Shown: one piece after another, positions 1-12,433 of the stretch
Numbering within the stretch: position 1 is the stretch's first letter
How the letters are laid out: each line of letters starts with the position of its first letter
NCBI GenBank assembly: GCA_030248065.1
Contig: JASAMV010007296.1
Coordinates: 1 to 64,000, forward strand
Direction: 5' to 3'
From: Rhynchonema sp. JSB1_4
Taxonomy: Eukaryota; Nematoda; Chromadorea; Monhysterida; Xyalidae
DNA: 64,000 nt
Position numbers and translations under genes: made by a program
Notes under the pieces: generated by a model
Told to the model about the DNA's origin: nothing
The model's input: the letters and a program-made list of their open reading frames with translations, nothing else
Database searches by the model: none

Positions 1-2
1 AT

Positions 3-790
3 TGCATCTACACAGCTGGCACGCCGCAAGCCACTTCGACTCCAACCATGCCGTTCGGCGGTGGGCATGACAAGGACGCAGACGTGGACACCGCTGAAGA
101 GGACTGGGTACCGCGTCGAGTTGTCACGATTGGTGCCCGATGATATGAATTATGAGAACTACTGTTGATGAACAGCACAAATCACCCGGTGTTCACCGGC
201 ATACGCAATCGGTCAGCTGCTTCTCTAGTTGCCTGAAATATTTGGAATGGGTTCAGTTTTTTGGTACGTGTGTCATATTGCAACCCTTATGCCACAACCG
301 AACAACACAATGTCTGTTGTCAGCCGTATGATATATGCTCAGGCAAATTTTGATGATTGAAATATTATGACAAAATATTTTTTGTAATACGGTATGTCCT
401 AATGATCCAAAACTCTAAGTTTATACTCTTCTCAGTTAAGGATCTATTAAATTCAACCATAGTTTGCACATGTCTCCTTCAGTCAGAGCGCTGGATATCA
501 ACCGAGTAACGAAAACTTGGAAAGGAATGGTTACACCAACGGCTACGCAACTAAGGTAAAAAGCAGCGAATACGTTTTTGTTTGCTTTGTGGTAAAACTT
601 TTATGGTGTGTGACCCTGTCGAACTTAACAATGAATAAGCCCGAAATTTCTTGTTTTTCAGCCGATCAGCCAAGCGACTGAGAGCGCGTCATACGGTTAC
701 CGTGCTGTGCAATTGATCGTGTTCGTGTTGTTCGCTGGTGTCTGGCGGAACTTGGTGTCACGGCTGAACGAACACGATTGGGTCGATTGA
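3..790 (+). CDS. 3' end of an unrecognised single-pass membrane protein gene
   Basis: I do not recognise the protein. Three exons join in phase: up to 107 (phase 0, donor GTACCG), 487-555, and 662-790 ending in TGA. The last two are the firmer part, with a clean TTTTTCAG acceptor at 661 and donor GTAAAA at 556. The predicted tail is polar and Tyr/Asn-rich (SAGYQPSNENLERNGYTNGY), followed by a hydrophobic stretch (AVQLIVFVLFAGVW) and a short polar end (RNLVSRLNEHDWVD), like a C-terminal membrane anchor. The first exon is less certain because its reading frame stays open past the chosen donor as far as 143. The gene starts before the window. An AATAAA at 1542 could be its polyadenylation signal, which would imply a long 3' UTR. 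Family and function are unknown. Confidence 0.45.
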
Positions 791-1713
791 TTGGGGAGGT
801 ATTCAATGACATCGAACGAGACTTTTAAGTGACAGGAGCAAGCATACATTATTATGTAAAACTTTTTACTTGGATTTCTAGATATTGGCAGCGGTATATT
901 CAAGATTGAGCTCAGACCACCACAACTCAACTATCTGCGTAGAAAACTAATCATAAATATGGCGCCAATATTCTGAATTCAGAATGATTTATTTTACTAC
1001 CGTTTTGAACTCGATCAGTTGTGTCACGAACTGCTGTTGTGAGTCGCATCTTGCAAGCTAAACTTGCTACGCTTGACCAATGGCTTTGCAGTCCGGTATC
1101 GAGAACATAATTTTCGAACACCATCAAGTGCGTTAGAATACATGGAGTAACTTTGTCCGGCCAATACTTGTTTCAGTTTTATCATAATTTGTGTAACGGT
1201 TATGACGTGACGCACTGTTGTGTCCAGAACTGTTGATAACTTGTCAGGTTTTTGGCAACGAGCTACAACTATAGCTTTGCAGCGTAAACACCGGTTTTAT
1301 GACACTGATTTGCTCCATGCGATGTTGTGCTATAATTTTGCCGTTATTCCGATCTAGATCAAGTTTGATGTCTTTGACGGTTTGTTTTTGTGTGTTAAAG
1401 AAAATTTTGTCAGCATTTTCTGTCTCAATCTTCAATGCGATGTTACTAAGACATAAAGGATTTGTCTCATCTTACTTCATTCATATTCTTTTGTTGTCTC
1501 AGTGTTTTGCTGATTTATGATGCCTGATTTTATGTCTCTGGAATAAAATGTTCTTGTTCGAGGTTGGTGCTTGCATTCGCGCCCGGCGGTTATGTATCCC
1601 GAACCTGTGTTACATTCACAGCTTTAAGACATTGAGCTGCGCAAATAAATAAATACAAAAATTTCTGTCTTTATAACATATTCTACCAGATCTCCATCCA
1701 TCCCCACAACGCC
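791..1713. other. 3' flank / intergenic, no gene seen
   Basis: No exon with convincing coding character on either strand. AATAAA at 1542-1547 is the first good polyadenylation signal downstream of the upstream gene's stop. A second AT-rich patch with AATAAATAAATA lies about 65 bases upstream of the next start codon and may be promoter-proximal. Confidence 0.5.
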
Positions 1714-4700
1714 ATGACATTATCCAGTCGCGTGGCTCAACGTCTGCTCAGTGGTCTGGTGCGGAGATGCACTGGCAGATTGATGAGCACAAGCACACAT
1801 CTGCCGTTGACACAGCTGTCGGATGATGAGCAGATGATGAGGGAAACGGGTTAGATCACCATTTTTAAACTGCGACCAACAAAGTCCAGCAGCGCGTCTT
1901 GAACACCAACACAGCAGTCCTGCTGATGGAATGATCTGCTAGCGTAAATTCTGCATTTTGCACATACTGTATCGTTTGTCTGAAATGTTCTGGAACCCTT
2001 TTGTTTTGCAACGGCTGGTGGTGTATCATGCGATCGTTGTACGCGTGTCGGTAGCTCTGCAGTCCAAAAATTTTCAGTGCAAAAATTTTCGCAAGGCGTT
2101 GTCAAGCCACGGGTGCAGGAGATGGATGAACGATCACACATGGACCAGGCTGTTATTGATGGCCTTTTTGAATCAGGGGTTGGCCTCTTTTTCACTTCGT
2201 GCAATTTTTCTAATGTTGCATTTTTTGGTATTAGGTTAGCGGTAAAAAATATGGGTTTGGACCATCCAAATTAGTATTTGTCTGCCTCTGTTGAAGAAAA
2301 TATCGGACAGTAGACACTTCGCTGGCATTGTTGGGTCGGACTGTTGCAAAATAGGGGCCACATCTTGTGATATTGTCCACCGTAAAAATTGCCCTCCTGT
2401 GAGCAGTGAGAATTTGCCAGCAAACTGCATACCGGCCGATGTTTTATCAAGTTTTATAGGCTCTCCGGGTGTAACGTTTAGTTTCTCGAATCATGTCTTC
2501 GATCAATAAATCTCGAGATTGATTCCTCCAGCCAAACTTCAAAACCTCAATCCATTTGCCAGTTCATGGGTGCCGAGATACCGACTGATTACGATGGTCC
2601 CGGTGGAACATTCATGATGGTGACACTCATTGTCGAAGAGCTAGCACGTGTTGATCCGAGTGTGTCCGTGTTTTGCGATGTACAGAACACACTGGTTGCA
2701 CCCATTTTGATACAATACGGCGCAGAAGAACAGAAACGGAAGTATTTGCCCAGGATACATACCGATTTGGTAAGTGGTGGAGGAGTGAGTACTTTGTGGT
2801 TACAGAACTACATTTCTGAAATTGCGAATTGCAGTTTGATCGCAAAACCATTCGCAGTCGAAATGCAGTGCCGAGACCAAACAAATGTTTCATTCAGGTT
2901 GGTGCATTCTGCCTATCCGAGACTGGATCCGGTTCGGATGCATTTGCACTCAAAACCACTGCCAAGCAAGATGGTGACAACTTTATCATCAATGGATCGA
3001 AAATGTGGATCACAAATGCCGAACACGCGGGATTGTTTTTCGTCATGGCCAATGTGGACCCCGCTCAGGGCTATAAGGGTTCGAATATATAGGCAAACTA
3101 CGCCAACACGAGCCCGATTTCGGAGGTGGTGAACTTGCAAAACGCAAAGAAAGAGAAAATCATCATGCTCCATGTTGTATTCTACAACGTGTAACGTTTC
3201 CCAAATCAGCAGCCACGACATGAATGTTTCACCATTTTGCCAGCTCCGAAATCGGGCTCGTGTTGGCGTAGTTTTACTTCAAATGTTTTATGCATCTGTT
3301 TTATGAATTTTTTTATACTTTTTATTCCTTTCAGGCATCACATGTTTCCTTGTTGATCGGGATACTCCCGGCGTTAGTATCGGAAAGAAAGAGAACAAGT
3401 TGGGCATCCGATCCAGCAGCACTTGTCCGATCACATTTGAAAATGTCGTGGTACGTTGTTTTGGTTGGACTGTTTTGTTCTTATCGCATAGGTTTTTCTG
3501 TGTTGCGCTAATTTGGTCTAATGGTACAGTCGTCAACTCAAGTGCGCAACTTTTGTCGTCAACTCAGGCAATCCTGATGAGCGCGAGAAATTATACATAC
3601 ATGGGAGTTAGAGTTGACGACAGCGCTATAATCCACAATGGATGCAAGTTTAGTTCGTAACGTTATGGCACCTCCCGTGGGCATGGGCATGGTAACAAAC
3701 AAGTGTGATTGTAGATGTTTCCACGCTGTTGTTACACTATTATTGTTACTATGAAGAACAAACTCGGTGATGAACAACTAAGCACCATCTTTCCATCCAG
3801 GTTCCCAAATCCAACATTTGCGGCGAGTACGGCAAGGGTTACCGTATTGCCATCTCAACCCTCAACGCTGGTCGCGTGGGTATTGGAGCACAGGTTCGTG
3901 TCTTGTCCGGGTTACTTTTCAAGTTCCCTATCTTACCCGGTCTTTGATTATCAATTCCCTGTCTGCAGATGGTCGGTCTGGCGCAGGGTGCTGTCGACTT
4001 GACGATTCCGTACTTGAAGGAACGAAAGCAGTTCAATCAGAGGATCTGGGACTTTCAGGTGTGATTTCTTGTTTTGTGTGGATTTCAAAGCAGTTCAAAA
4101 ATTCTAGAATAACTTGTAGGCGATGCAACATCAAGTGGCCGATGTTTGCACGCAGATTGAGGCAGCTCGATTGTTGACATACAACGCAGCGAGACTGGTG
4201 GAGCACAAACAACCGTTCATCAAACAAGCAGCCATGGCAAAATTGTACGCATCGAATGTCAGTTTGGTTATCGTTCGAATAATGCGGCTTCATTTGTAAT
4301 CATTATAGACAAGCTGAACTCATTTGTGATTGTTTCAACACATTTGTCCATCGTGTTTGTTGCTTGTTCCTGCAGTTGCGTACTGACCTTCACACACGCC
4401 CAACACAGTCACTTGTGTTATGAACGTGTGTGGCATTTGTTACCATGCGGAAAAGATAAGAATCTCTCGTGCAAGATACAGTCTCAAACAGTGTCGAACG
4501 AAAATGGTTGTGTGATAAAAGTTCGTGGCGCACAGCGCGAATCAATACTGTATCATCATGTATTGCGCACTGCAATTCAATGGTGATATTGTAAAAATGC
4601 AGAATATTAGTGCCGTGCGTGCAAGAATATACTGCGTAATATTTATTTCTGTTGCAGTGGTTCCAGTGCGACGCTCATGCACGAGGTCGTTACTCACGTT

Positions 4701-5020
4701 TAGAGCCTCTGCTAACTTTGACATTCCCTCCACACGTGGCATCAATATTCCAGGTAGCCACATACGCAACGTCCAAATGTGTCGAGTGGTTGGGTGGTGT
4801 TGGTTTCACACGTGACTTTCCCGTCGAGAAATTTTATCGCGATTGCAAGATTGGTACGTCTTGTTCTGTTCGTGTCACGCGTATTTGTTATCAACTCTTG
4901 CAGTTTAAACTTTTTGCCAATTTTGGAACCTAATTTTCTGCTTTAGGCACAATCTATGAGGGAACGTCCAATATACAGCTGAACACCATTGCGAAAATGG
5001 TTGGCGAAGAGTATCATTGA
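1714..5020 (+). CDS. ACADSB: short/branched-chain acyl-CoA dehydrogenase, mitochondrial
   Basis: The family is a mitochondrial FAD flavoenzyme that oxidises short and 2-methyl-branched acyl-CoAs in isoleucine and fatty-acid breakdown and passes electrons to ETF. Ten exons close in frame: 1714-1849, 2078-2178, 2563-2769, 2898-3078, 3335-3450, 3801-3893, 3969-4058, 4120-4257, 4754-4853, 4947-5020, giving 411 residues (human 432). The start is the first ATG of an Arg/Ser-rich, acid-free leader typical of a matrix-targeting peptide. Family signatures are clear: [17 protein letters not shown] and [14 protein letters not shown] of the middle beta domain, [16 protein letters not shown], then [11 protein letters not shown] and [20 protein letters not shown] of the C-terminal helical domain. 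IYEGTSNIQ keeps the catalytic Glu. Introns 4 and 5 carry small inverted-repeat elements. Sideroflexin follows on the same strand after 631 bases. Confidence 0.93.
3092..3280. repeat. MITE-like inverted-repeat element in ACADSB intron 4
   Basis: The two ends are inverted copies of about 34 bases sharing CCAACACGAGCCCGATTTCG. The interior matches, imperfectly, a second copy at 39590-39765 (shared blocks include ACGTGTAA and CAGCCACG), and one terminus alone recurs at 12672-12711. No coding capacity is visible. It fits a non-autonomous DNA transposon family; I could not identify a target-site duplication. Confidence 0.7.
3529..3622. repeat. short inverted-repeat element in ACADSB intron 5
   Basis: Begins GTCGTCAACTCAAG and ends AGAGTTGACGACAG, an imperfect inverted repeat. 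It is related to 14899-14992 in a lectin gene intron: both have GTCGTCA words near the left end, then ATGAGCGC and AGAAAT in the same order. Confidence 0.5.
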
Positions 5021-5650
5021 ACTTCGGACCTCTGAAAGGAAATTGTTGTTCGGTTTTGAATGCCTATCTCCATAATTCCAAATTGTTGATATTTTACTAC
5101 ACGTGTGGTTGATTTTCGTACGAGATAAATTATTTACATGTTTTCTTCCCGCTTTCAAGGCAGTTGTTCTGAGGGCACTGCTACGATGTTAGGGCTGTTG
5201 TGTTTCTCAGTTAATCAGTATTGCATCTGGCCTTTACATAGTCGACTACATACTTTACGGAGCTTATAATATCGTTTGTGTATAGTTGTTTCAAGTCATC
5301 AAAGTAGAATCCAACGTAGTTTGCTCAAAAAGGCACGTGACTACCTATTTATGTATTCTAATATGATACTTCTGTGTCAGAATTGGATTTTACTATGTAT
5401 TCACAAGAACAACCAAAAAAAGAGATGGATTATGTTCCAAACGGTGTTTGGAACTTCTGCCTGGCTTATGCTGATGTCTGTATTGTTTGCTTCTGCAGCA
5501 CGCGTAACGCTGTTGTACCGCACTACTGGATTGCATTGCATCTCTACATTTCTTATCAGCAATTTTTTTCTCACTAATGTTGGCAAAATCTAACATAGCT
5601 ATAGTAATTTACAGGCTAAAAATTTAATCAAACTTCCATGAAATATCCGA
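5021..5650. other. intergenic spacer between ACADSB and sideroflexin
   Basis: AT-rich, no convincing exon. A TTTACAG acceptor-like site lies about 40 bases before the sideroflexin ATG and could be a 5' UTR or spliced-leader acceptor. This is inference only. Confidence 0.4.
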
Positions 5651-7516
5651 ATGTCGGGCGACACGAGAATCAACGTTGACGAGCCTCGTTGGGATCAGGG
5701 CACGTTTCTGGGTCGATTGCAGTATTTTGCCAGTATCACCAACCCAGCGAATGCGTTGCACACAAACGCACAGTTGTATGCTGCTCGGGATTTGTTGGAT
5801 CAGTACAGGTACTTGTGGCGGGCACTGAAAGAGGTGCCGTTTTGTAATGTTTAAGGTGTTCGATGTCAAATCTGTCCTTTTGCATTTTCGAGCGTTCTTG
5901 CTCTCATTCTGCCTGGTCGTATGAAACATCACCTACCATTATGATTGCACACATGTAACCGCAGATCGCACGCCGAGCCCACCACCACCACAGCTGATGA
6001 AGTGCATCGTGCACAAGCACTGTATCGGTCAGCATTCCACCCTGATTCAGGCGAACTACAGAATGTCATTGGACGAATGTCGTTCCAAATGTATGGCGGC
6101 ACGTCGATATGTGCTGCGATGATGATATTCTATCGGTGGGTGTGGAAGTTTTGGGTCACTTGGGGTGGATTGCGATAAATACAGTCTGTCCTCTTTATAG
6201 TAACATGATCGTGACCCCTGGTCACGTCATTTCCTATAAAGAATCTTCACGATATATATGTAGGTGGTGATTACTAGGCTGACGGCCGATTTGGGACTAA
6301 CATAAATAATTGTTTGAAAACATTCATTCTGTGAATGGTTTCACCATAAAGAGGGTCACAAAGAAGTACGACTTTCCCAATGCAGCTCCAACGCAGCAGT
6401 TATATTTTGGCAATGGATCAATCAGTCGTTCAATGCGCTCGTCAATTACACAAATCGAAATGCAAAGTCGTCATTGACGGAAAAGTGGGCTCAACTTCTT
6501 TGGCCAAAGTGGAAATTGTGCTGTCCATAATAGCGGAAAAATTTTCAGGCAAATCACAGTGGCATATGTGTCAGCTACCGGTTCCGCACTTGTCACCGCA
6601 CTTGGACTGAAGAAAGTTCTCGCTCACGTAAGAAATACGTTGTTTGTTGCATTTATTTTACTTTTTCGCAATATGAAAACCATTTTCAGCGCGCTTCGAG
6701 CCTCATGCAACGTTTCGTGCCGTACGCTGCCGTGGCTGCCGCTAACTGTGTCAACATACCGTTGATGCGCCAAAAGTTGGATTTTTTAAAGATTTGTCAG
6801 CGTAATCTTGAAAATCACTCATGTGCTTTTTCAGTGAGTTAACGGAAGGATTGGAAGTGCATGATGAACAAGGCAACGCTGTCGGGAAGTCGAGAGTTGG
6901 TGCAACACTAGAATTTGTGTTAGCATCAATAAGCGATGCTGTCTGTGCCTGTGGCCATTTGTTTTCACTTTTCAGTTAGCAGCAGCCAAGGGCATAACTC
7001 TGGTCACCATCTCTCGTATCGGCATTGTCACACCGTGCATGCGTGAGTGCAGCGGTTGCTTCCCGTTTTCGCTTTTGCTGTGTTCAATTCAATCCAATGT
7101 GATTTGATTGTCAGTGCTGATCCCGGTCATAGTCGAGAAGCTGGAGACGATCCCTTGGTACATCAGGCGACAACGGGCACTGAATATACCCATACAGTTG
7201 GGATTGACCGCCATTGGGTCGTGAATATTCGCTTCGTTTTTTATGTCAAAACACAACAATTATTTTCATACATGTTCAGGTACGCTGGTCTCGTGCCCGC
7301 ATGCTGCGCAATGTTCCCGCAGAAAAAGTTTGTGAGCCCTTCTCTGCATTTCCAAGGTAAAACTTGTAGAATTATTGTCTTATGTTTTTCTTCAGCTCCA
7401 TTTCAACGTCCACTATCCGTCGTATTGAGCCGCTTCGATATGATGAAGTCTATGAGCTTCGCGCCAAACAGGGCTTGCCCGTCCCCGATAGGGTGTACTT
7501 CAATAAGGGACTGTGA
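5651..7516 (+). CDS. SFXN: sideroflexin (mitochondrial inner-membrane amino-acid carrier)
   Basis: Sideroflexins are multi-pass inner-membrane proteins; human SFXN1 carries serine into mitochondria for one-carbon metabolism. Ten exons close in frame: 5651-5808, 5965-6135, 6386-6484, 6549-6627, 6690-6775, 6835-6895, 6976-7042, 7115-7217, 7280-7327, 7396-7516, giving 330 residues (human SFXN1 322). The N-terminus [16 protein letters not shown], the conserved [57 protein letters not shown] and the C-terminal VYFNKGL are all family signatures. Hydrophobic stretches in exons 4, 5, 7, 8 and 9 match the expected membrane helices. The ATG is the first in frame and aligns with the family start. Which member of the SFXN1/2/3 group it is closest to cannot be settled here. 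Confidence 0.93.
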
Positions 7517-8344
7517 AAACTCAAAATTTTTGCCGTTTGGTATTTCGATTTAGGGGTTTTCAGTAAATATTTGTATATTTTACACGTTCGGTAGCTTGAA
7601 ATACAGGCTCGCTGACCTCATTTCTTGACCACATTTAGTGTCTCCATAGCATATCTGACCCTGACCTTGTTCCTGTTGTGCTTCCGTTTTTGAATGGTCA
7701 TTTTTACAAACTGTGCAATGTTTGTTCTCTTTCAGATTCAGATCAATTTTGTTTATCACTGTCATTTGACCAAGATAGTATTATTTTGACTGTTTGGCGC
7801 GAGTGTATGTGCAAATGTGTAGTGCTCAGTTGCATAAAAATCCATGTTCCCACGCACAAGTCAAAAAGTGGTCCGCACGCGTGTTTCCAATATGCTGAAT
7901 AAAGACTGCTTCTCCACTCTAGTGCGGAATTCATGATTCAAATTTCTCTAGTATCAAACTTTTATGCAGTTTCATCAGGTTGCATATCCTTGTTTCATGC
8001 GTATTTCTTGTGTGCAATATCGTTAAAAATGCAAATGGCAAATAGATATCTTAGATAAAACACAGTAATTATAATGTGAAGTGATGAAAAAATTACTGAC
8101 TACAAAGCTGAAGTGGTCCAGAATGTACATGCGACAATGGCAGCAATTGAAAAGTTATTATATCACCAAATGTAACTCAGGCAAACACACACAGACACAA
8201 GTGAAAACATATTTCAGGCACGAACACGACCAAAGCGATCTGTCAGTAAAAATTGCCAATCTGGATATCTTGCTTCAGAGCACGACTTTTCGCAAAGCTT
8301 GCAACAAGACAATGTTACCAATAAGCTTGTTTATGGTTTTAAAT
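7517..8344. other. intergenic, converging 3' ends
   Basis: No gene seen. AATAAA at 7898-7903 may serve sideroflexin, 382 bases after its stop. The next gene ends on the opposite strand at 8345. Confidence 0.4.
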
Positions 8345-11300
8345 CTAATAGACGCGATCATAATGATCGACTTGAGTGTCGTCCACCAATGAGGCCATCG
8401 ATGGAACGGCATCGATCTTCATGCTCAACAATTCGCAATCCCAATTGGTCAGATACAGATTGAAACCGAGACATCCTTCGCGCATCACACATTCGAACGC
8501 ACATTCACGCGAGTGACCAGCCGTCGCCGGTACTGTCGCCATGATGCCTAACGTTGCAATACGGCTTTGAATCTGCTCAAAATTGAGTGAAACTCAACAC
8601 AAACAAACCTGTTGCAGCATTGACCGGGATCAGTTTTTTGCTCTTCATCACAGTGTAGCGTTCTCCAGGGGCTTCTAAATTGCAGAAAAATCAAAATTTT
8701 GTGTAACTGATAGTTTTACAACAAACACGCACTTTTTTGCACCCAGCAACCATGATTGTTGCTACAGGGTGCAAACTCAGCTCGCCATGAACCGATATTG
8801 TTGTTGATCCGTACACATTTGTCAGATGTTGTTGTCGCTGGGAGTGTCTGATGCAGTAGAAAATTATACAAAATGAATTTTTAAAGGCAGCAAACAACAC
8901 ACAAACCGCTAATGGAGGGCGATTGGCATAACTGTTGTTCGGCTCCGGCTGTGTTTCATTCAACATCCACTGCCCAACTCCATTGATCTCTCTCATAGCG
9001 ACCCATGCGTTCCAGGTTGGCCCAAACTAAGCATGCACTTGTTTTCAGTTGTGACTCCGCTCCAGTTCATTGGAAAAACTTCTTCTTCATACCAGGTAAT
9101 CGGGTGCGAGCAGCTCATTGACTTCTTGCGTGTAAAAACGAGCCATATGAAAGCCGGGAATTTTTGTCCAACAGTGCGACCATGGTCCGTTGGGCCATAA
9201 TCCCTTGAAACAACTGCTGCCAAGCACACGGCCATTGATTTGCAGACATTCGGTTGTGAGGGAACCCAAGGCGATATCTATATCAATGATAATTGGTTCA
9301 GGGCGACAATAGTGCAGTGCGCGTGTTGCCAACCAATAATGTCGGGAATAACCTGTTCAGGTTCTGAGCGGGTTTCACTAACCTAGTCCATTGTCAGGCA
9401 AAGTGTTGTATGTTTCTGAAAACAGTCAATTGTTTAGTTACAGTTGTAGCCGCCGTGCGTGATCAGGACTGTCCGTAACAATGTCGGCATATTTTCGTTT
9501 TGATTGTCGTGATTTTCAGGCAAAATCAGTTTTGTCTTACGTTCTGAAAAGCACTTTTAACGGCGGGGGTTCCGTAAAACTGGGACATGGAAAGCGAAAG
9601 TAGGCAAGTTTTTTGCGTGTTAAATGGCAAAATTTCATATTTCCTACTTCTAGTCTCGCAAAAAAACAGAAAGCAGGAAATATTTTGCATGTGGTTTTGT
9701 GACTATTTTTTGGTGAGTGGCGCGCATCCCCTTTGGGCTCATGTCAGTTGGCAGGGTGGACTTTGAAAATCAAACCCCATGTCGACCTACTGTAACGATA
9801 TCTCGACAAAGGAAAAATTAGTAAGGGCTGCCTAAAAGTAGGATATAAAAACGACGAAGTAGGAGATTTCGACACCAAGTGAACAACCTGACCCACCGAA
9901 CTGGCATATGAACGGCTGGGTGTGACTTGCTGGATTTGTATTCGACCACCTTGACGTGTCACCATCCATCTGTGCGCCGTAATTGGCTGGGAGCGCGCCT
10001 GAACAATTCAAACTTCAGCAAGTGATCAGCCAGTCTATTCCTGCAAACTTTCTGCTCGCGATCAGGAATAGGCGTCACCTGGTTGTCCTGTTTCCCAATT
10101 GGAATACGGTGTTGTTGATGTCATGTCTGAGAACACCCACTGTCCAGCTGAGTTATAGGTGCCAATCCAGTACTTCTTTGACAAATCAGTTGTCGGAATG
10201 AGACCTTTCTGAAGTGTGTTTAATGTCAATGACTGCACTGGGAATTGTGTAAGTTTATTTTAGCACCATTAGGTACAACGTACCACCAAGTTCATGACGT
10301 CATTGTTCACTGTTGTGCTGTTGATGACGACCAGCGATCCTTTGAATCCCAGTTCACCATTTTGACAGGCCAGATTGGCATCGTCGAACGATTTCTCCTG
10401 ATCGTACACCACCACGTAACACAGTCGACCGCGCAATGCGTGCGGACGGCGTTGGTCGTGACAGACTGGAATGCGATGACAACATCATAAAATTCTGTTC
10501 CTCCGATGTGACGCTGGATACGAAAGCAGACTTTTACCACCGAACCCGCAGTAGGTCGTAACACCAAGTTTATCTACAGTTACGGTAAATTAGGAGAGAA
10601 TAGAGAGGTTTACTGCGTGCAATAATTTTTCACAAAATAACACTTCCAATTTCTAACTTGCAACATGTTCCGGGTGATAACTACCGAGCGGAATATTTGG
10701 CGCCGGCGTCGTCGTGGTGATCAGCGGTAGCCACACAGTGCGCTCAGTGATTCTCACTGATCTTCTGTTTTGGGCTTTGGCTTATCCGTCTAGATATTTT
10801 GTCAGCCAGTTGCCATTGATCGGGCCATACAATGTCAAAAAAAGCTTTGAAATTTTTCTCAAGTTTCGGGGAATCAAGATCTCGCGTGCAGCTACCGCTG
10901 TAGTGGATGTGGTCGTCGCCGGGGCTGTAGTGGCTGTGCTTGGGGTCGTGCTTGTACTTGTTGTAGTTGTCGGTGGATCCGTCGTCGCATATGAAGTTTT
11001 ATATCGAGTGTATATGTTGTTGTCACATTAAAAAAGAAAGGCAAGAAATTTCAATTGGAATGCCCACCGGCTTCGCATATGTATCTGGCCGAAGTCAACG
11101 CGCTCCACCTGTTTTGCTCAAAACCATTCTTGTCCAAAAATGCAACGTTTTCTCCGCCCGGTTGTGGCGCTGGCCCACCGCTCGGTGCCCAATACATGTA
11201 TGATGCAGTTGCGCCATCGCTGTATCTCCAAAATTTCATTGCTGGGTCGTATAGCAGGCCGATCCAAAATCCATCGTCGTTAAGACCGGCCTGCACGGAA

Positions 11301-11844
11301 AGACCAACACTGTAATACGCTGGTGCAGATCGGTTGATTGCTCACTTACCACCAGAGCCGTCAGAGCCAGGCGAGTGTCATTGTTTCTAATGATCGCCAG
11401 TCGTTGATTTGATGCTCCAATGATAACAGATGAGCAGAATGCGCTGTCATACGGAAAAGCAGCGACAGATACGGAGTAGCACTTATCGACCAGAAATGCG
11501 GACGGCGATGCCAAAGTAGTGCAATCTGTGGTGTGGCATCAGTTGAGGCTGCATGACCAGGATATTCACTGTCTATGACACGCTCTCGTAAGGCGTCTTT
11601 GTCCTGCTGCTTACATTTGGCCCGTCACCTCTATTCACACGCACGGTGTTACTGATGTTCCATGCTTCAAGTCTGAATTTGTGCTCGAAGCAAAACGAAT
11701 GATGATGTCGCACTTAAAACAACGAAATTTTGCGTAGAACGCACTTGATTCTGTGAATCCGTTGATGCCAATTACATTTTGAAGGATGAGAAGCAGCAAC
11801 AGCCATCCAGCCCTTTCTTTCCAAAAGTAAATTTCAGTTTTCAT
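8345..11844 (-). CDS. secreted C-type lectin with three CTLD-like regions and a PAN-like C-terminus (paralogue A)
   Basis: Thirteen exons close in frame, from the start: 11844-11745, 11525-11350, 11290-11068, 10933-10896, 10742-10685, 10465-10284, 10208-10079, 9998-9897, 9352-9093, 9026-8907, 8847-8733, 8674-8609, 8547-8345; 590 residues. A hydrophobic signal peptide (WLLLLLILQNVIGINGF) opens the protein. CTLD1 shows FLVDKCYSVS, FWIGLLYD and ARYICEA. A Thr/Pro linker follows (exons 4-5; the exon 4 acceptor is a guess). CTLD2 has LCYVVVYDQEKSFDDA, KYWIGTYNSAGQW, SNWETGQP and PFICQF. The third region has AWVAMREINGVGQWML, an EPN triplet like the mannose-type calcium-site motif, and a Cys-rich end (SWRAEFAPC). 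The last exon encodes a PAN/apple-like Cys-rich segment. C-type lectins of nematodes are usually secreted and often linked to immunity; the role here is inferred. It sits head-to-tail with paralogue B. Confidence 0.85.
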
Positions 11845-12433
11845 TTTTCGAGTATTCAAAAACATCAAAAAATTTTCTCCTCGAATTCGGCAAGACTGCA
11901 AGGTTGCGCTGCGCTCCATCCGTACAATGCATGCGCTAGTTGCCATGCGAACACATCTAACGACAAACATTCGAAATCGTGCTTTTGCACCGTTACTCAA
12001 GCTTCGCAGACGTGCACCTCGATATCCACTTTTATCCCATGCGCAACGGACCAATAAATAAACCGGAATAGCCTTGCTTTATGATACCGGTCTTCAATCG
12101 CCATGTTGCGTCAGTCTATTGTCCTAATTCAAAGGACATTGACAGAAAGATTGATGCTGTTCCCTGATTGTGTCAATGGCGAGCATGCAAGAATTTTATT
12201 TATCGTCTGTACAAGCAATTCTAGTCGAAAACAAACTACATATATATATGAGGGCTTGATCCCATCGGACCACTTAGAAACTACAATGTTCAAAAGGTTC
12301 GTAAAAAACGCACGAAAGGAACACGTCAGTAAGCAAACATCATCCTATCAGCGCAGGACCTGCAAAATGGAGCGGAAGTACAATCCATGAATAAAACAAT
12401 GAGTCGGTTTGTAATAAATGGACACCATTTTAT
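11845..12433. other. spacer between tandem lectin genes
   Basis: Presumably the promoter region of paralogue A and the 3' UTR of paralogue B. No separate exon, terminator-like or repeat structure was recognised. Confidence 0.4.

Noticed and set aside
10896..11068. Apparent loss of a splice acceptor in the lectin A linker
   Set aside because: The site aligned to paralogue B lacks AG, but a phase-compatible acceptor at 10934 preserves a Thr/Pro linker, so the gene need not be broken.
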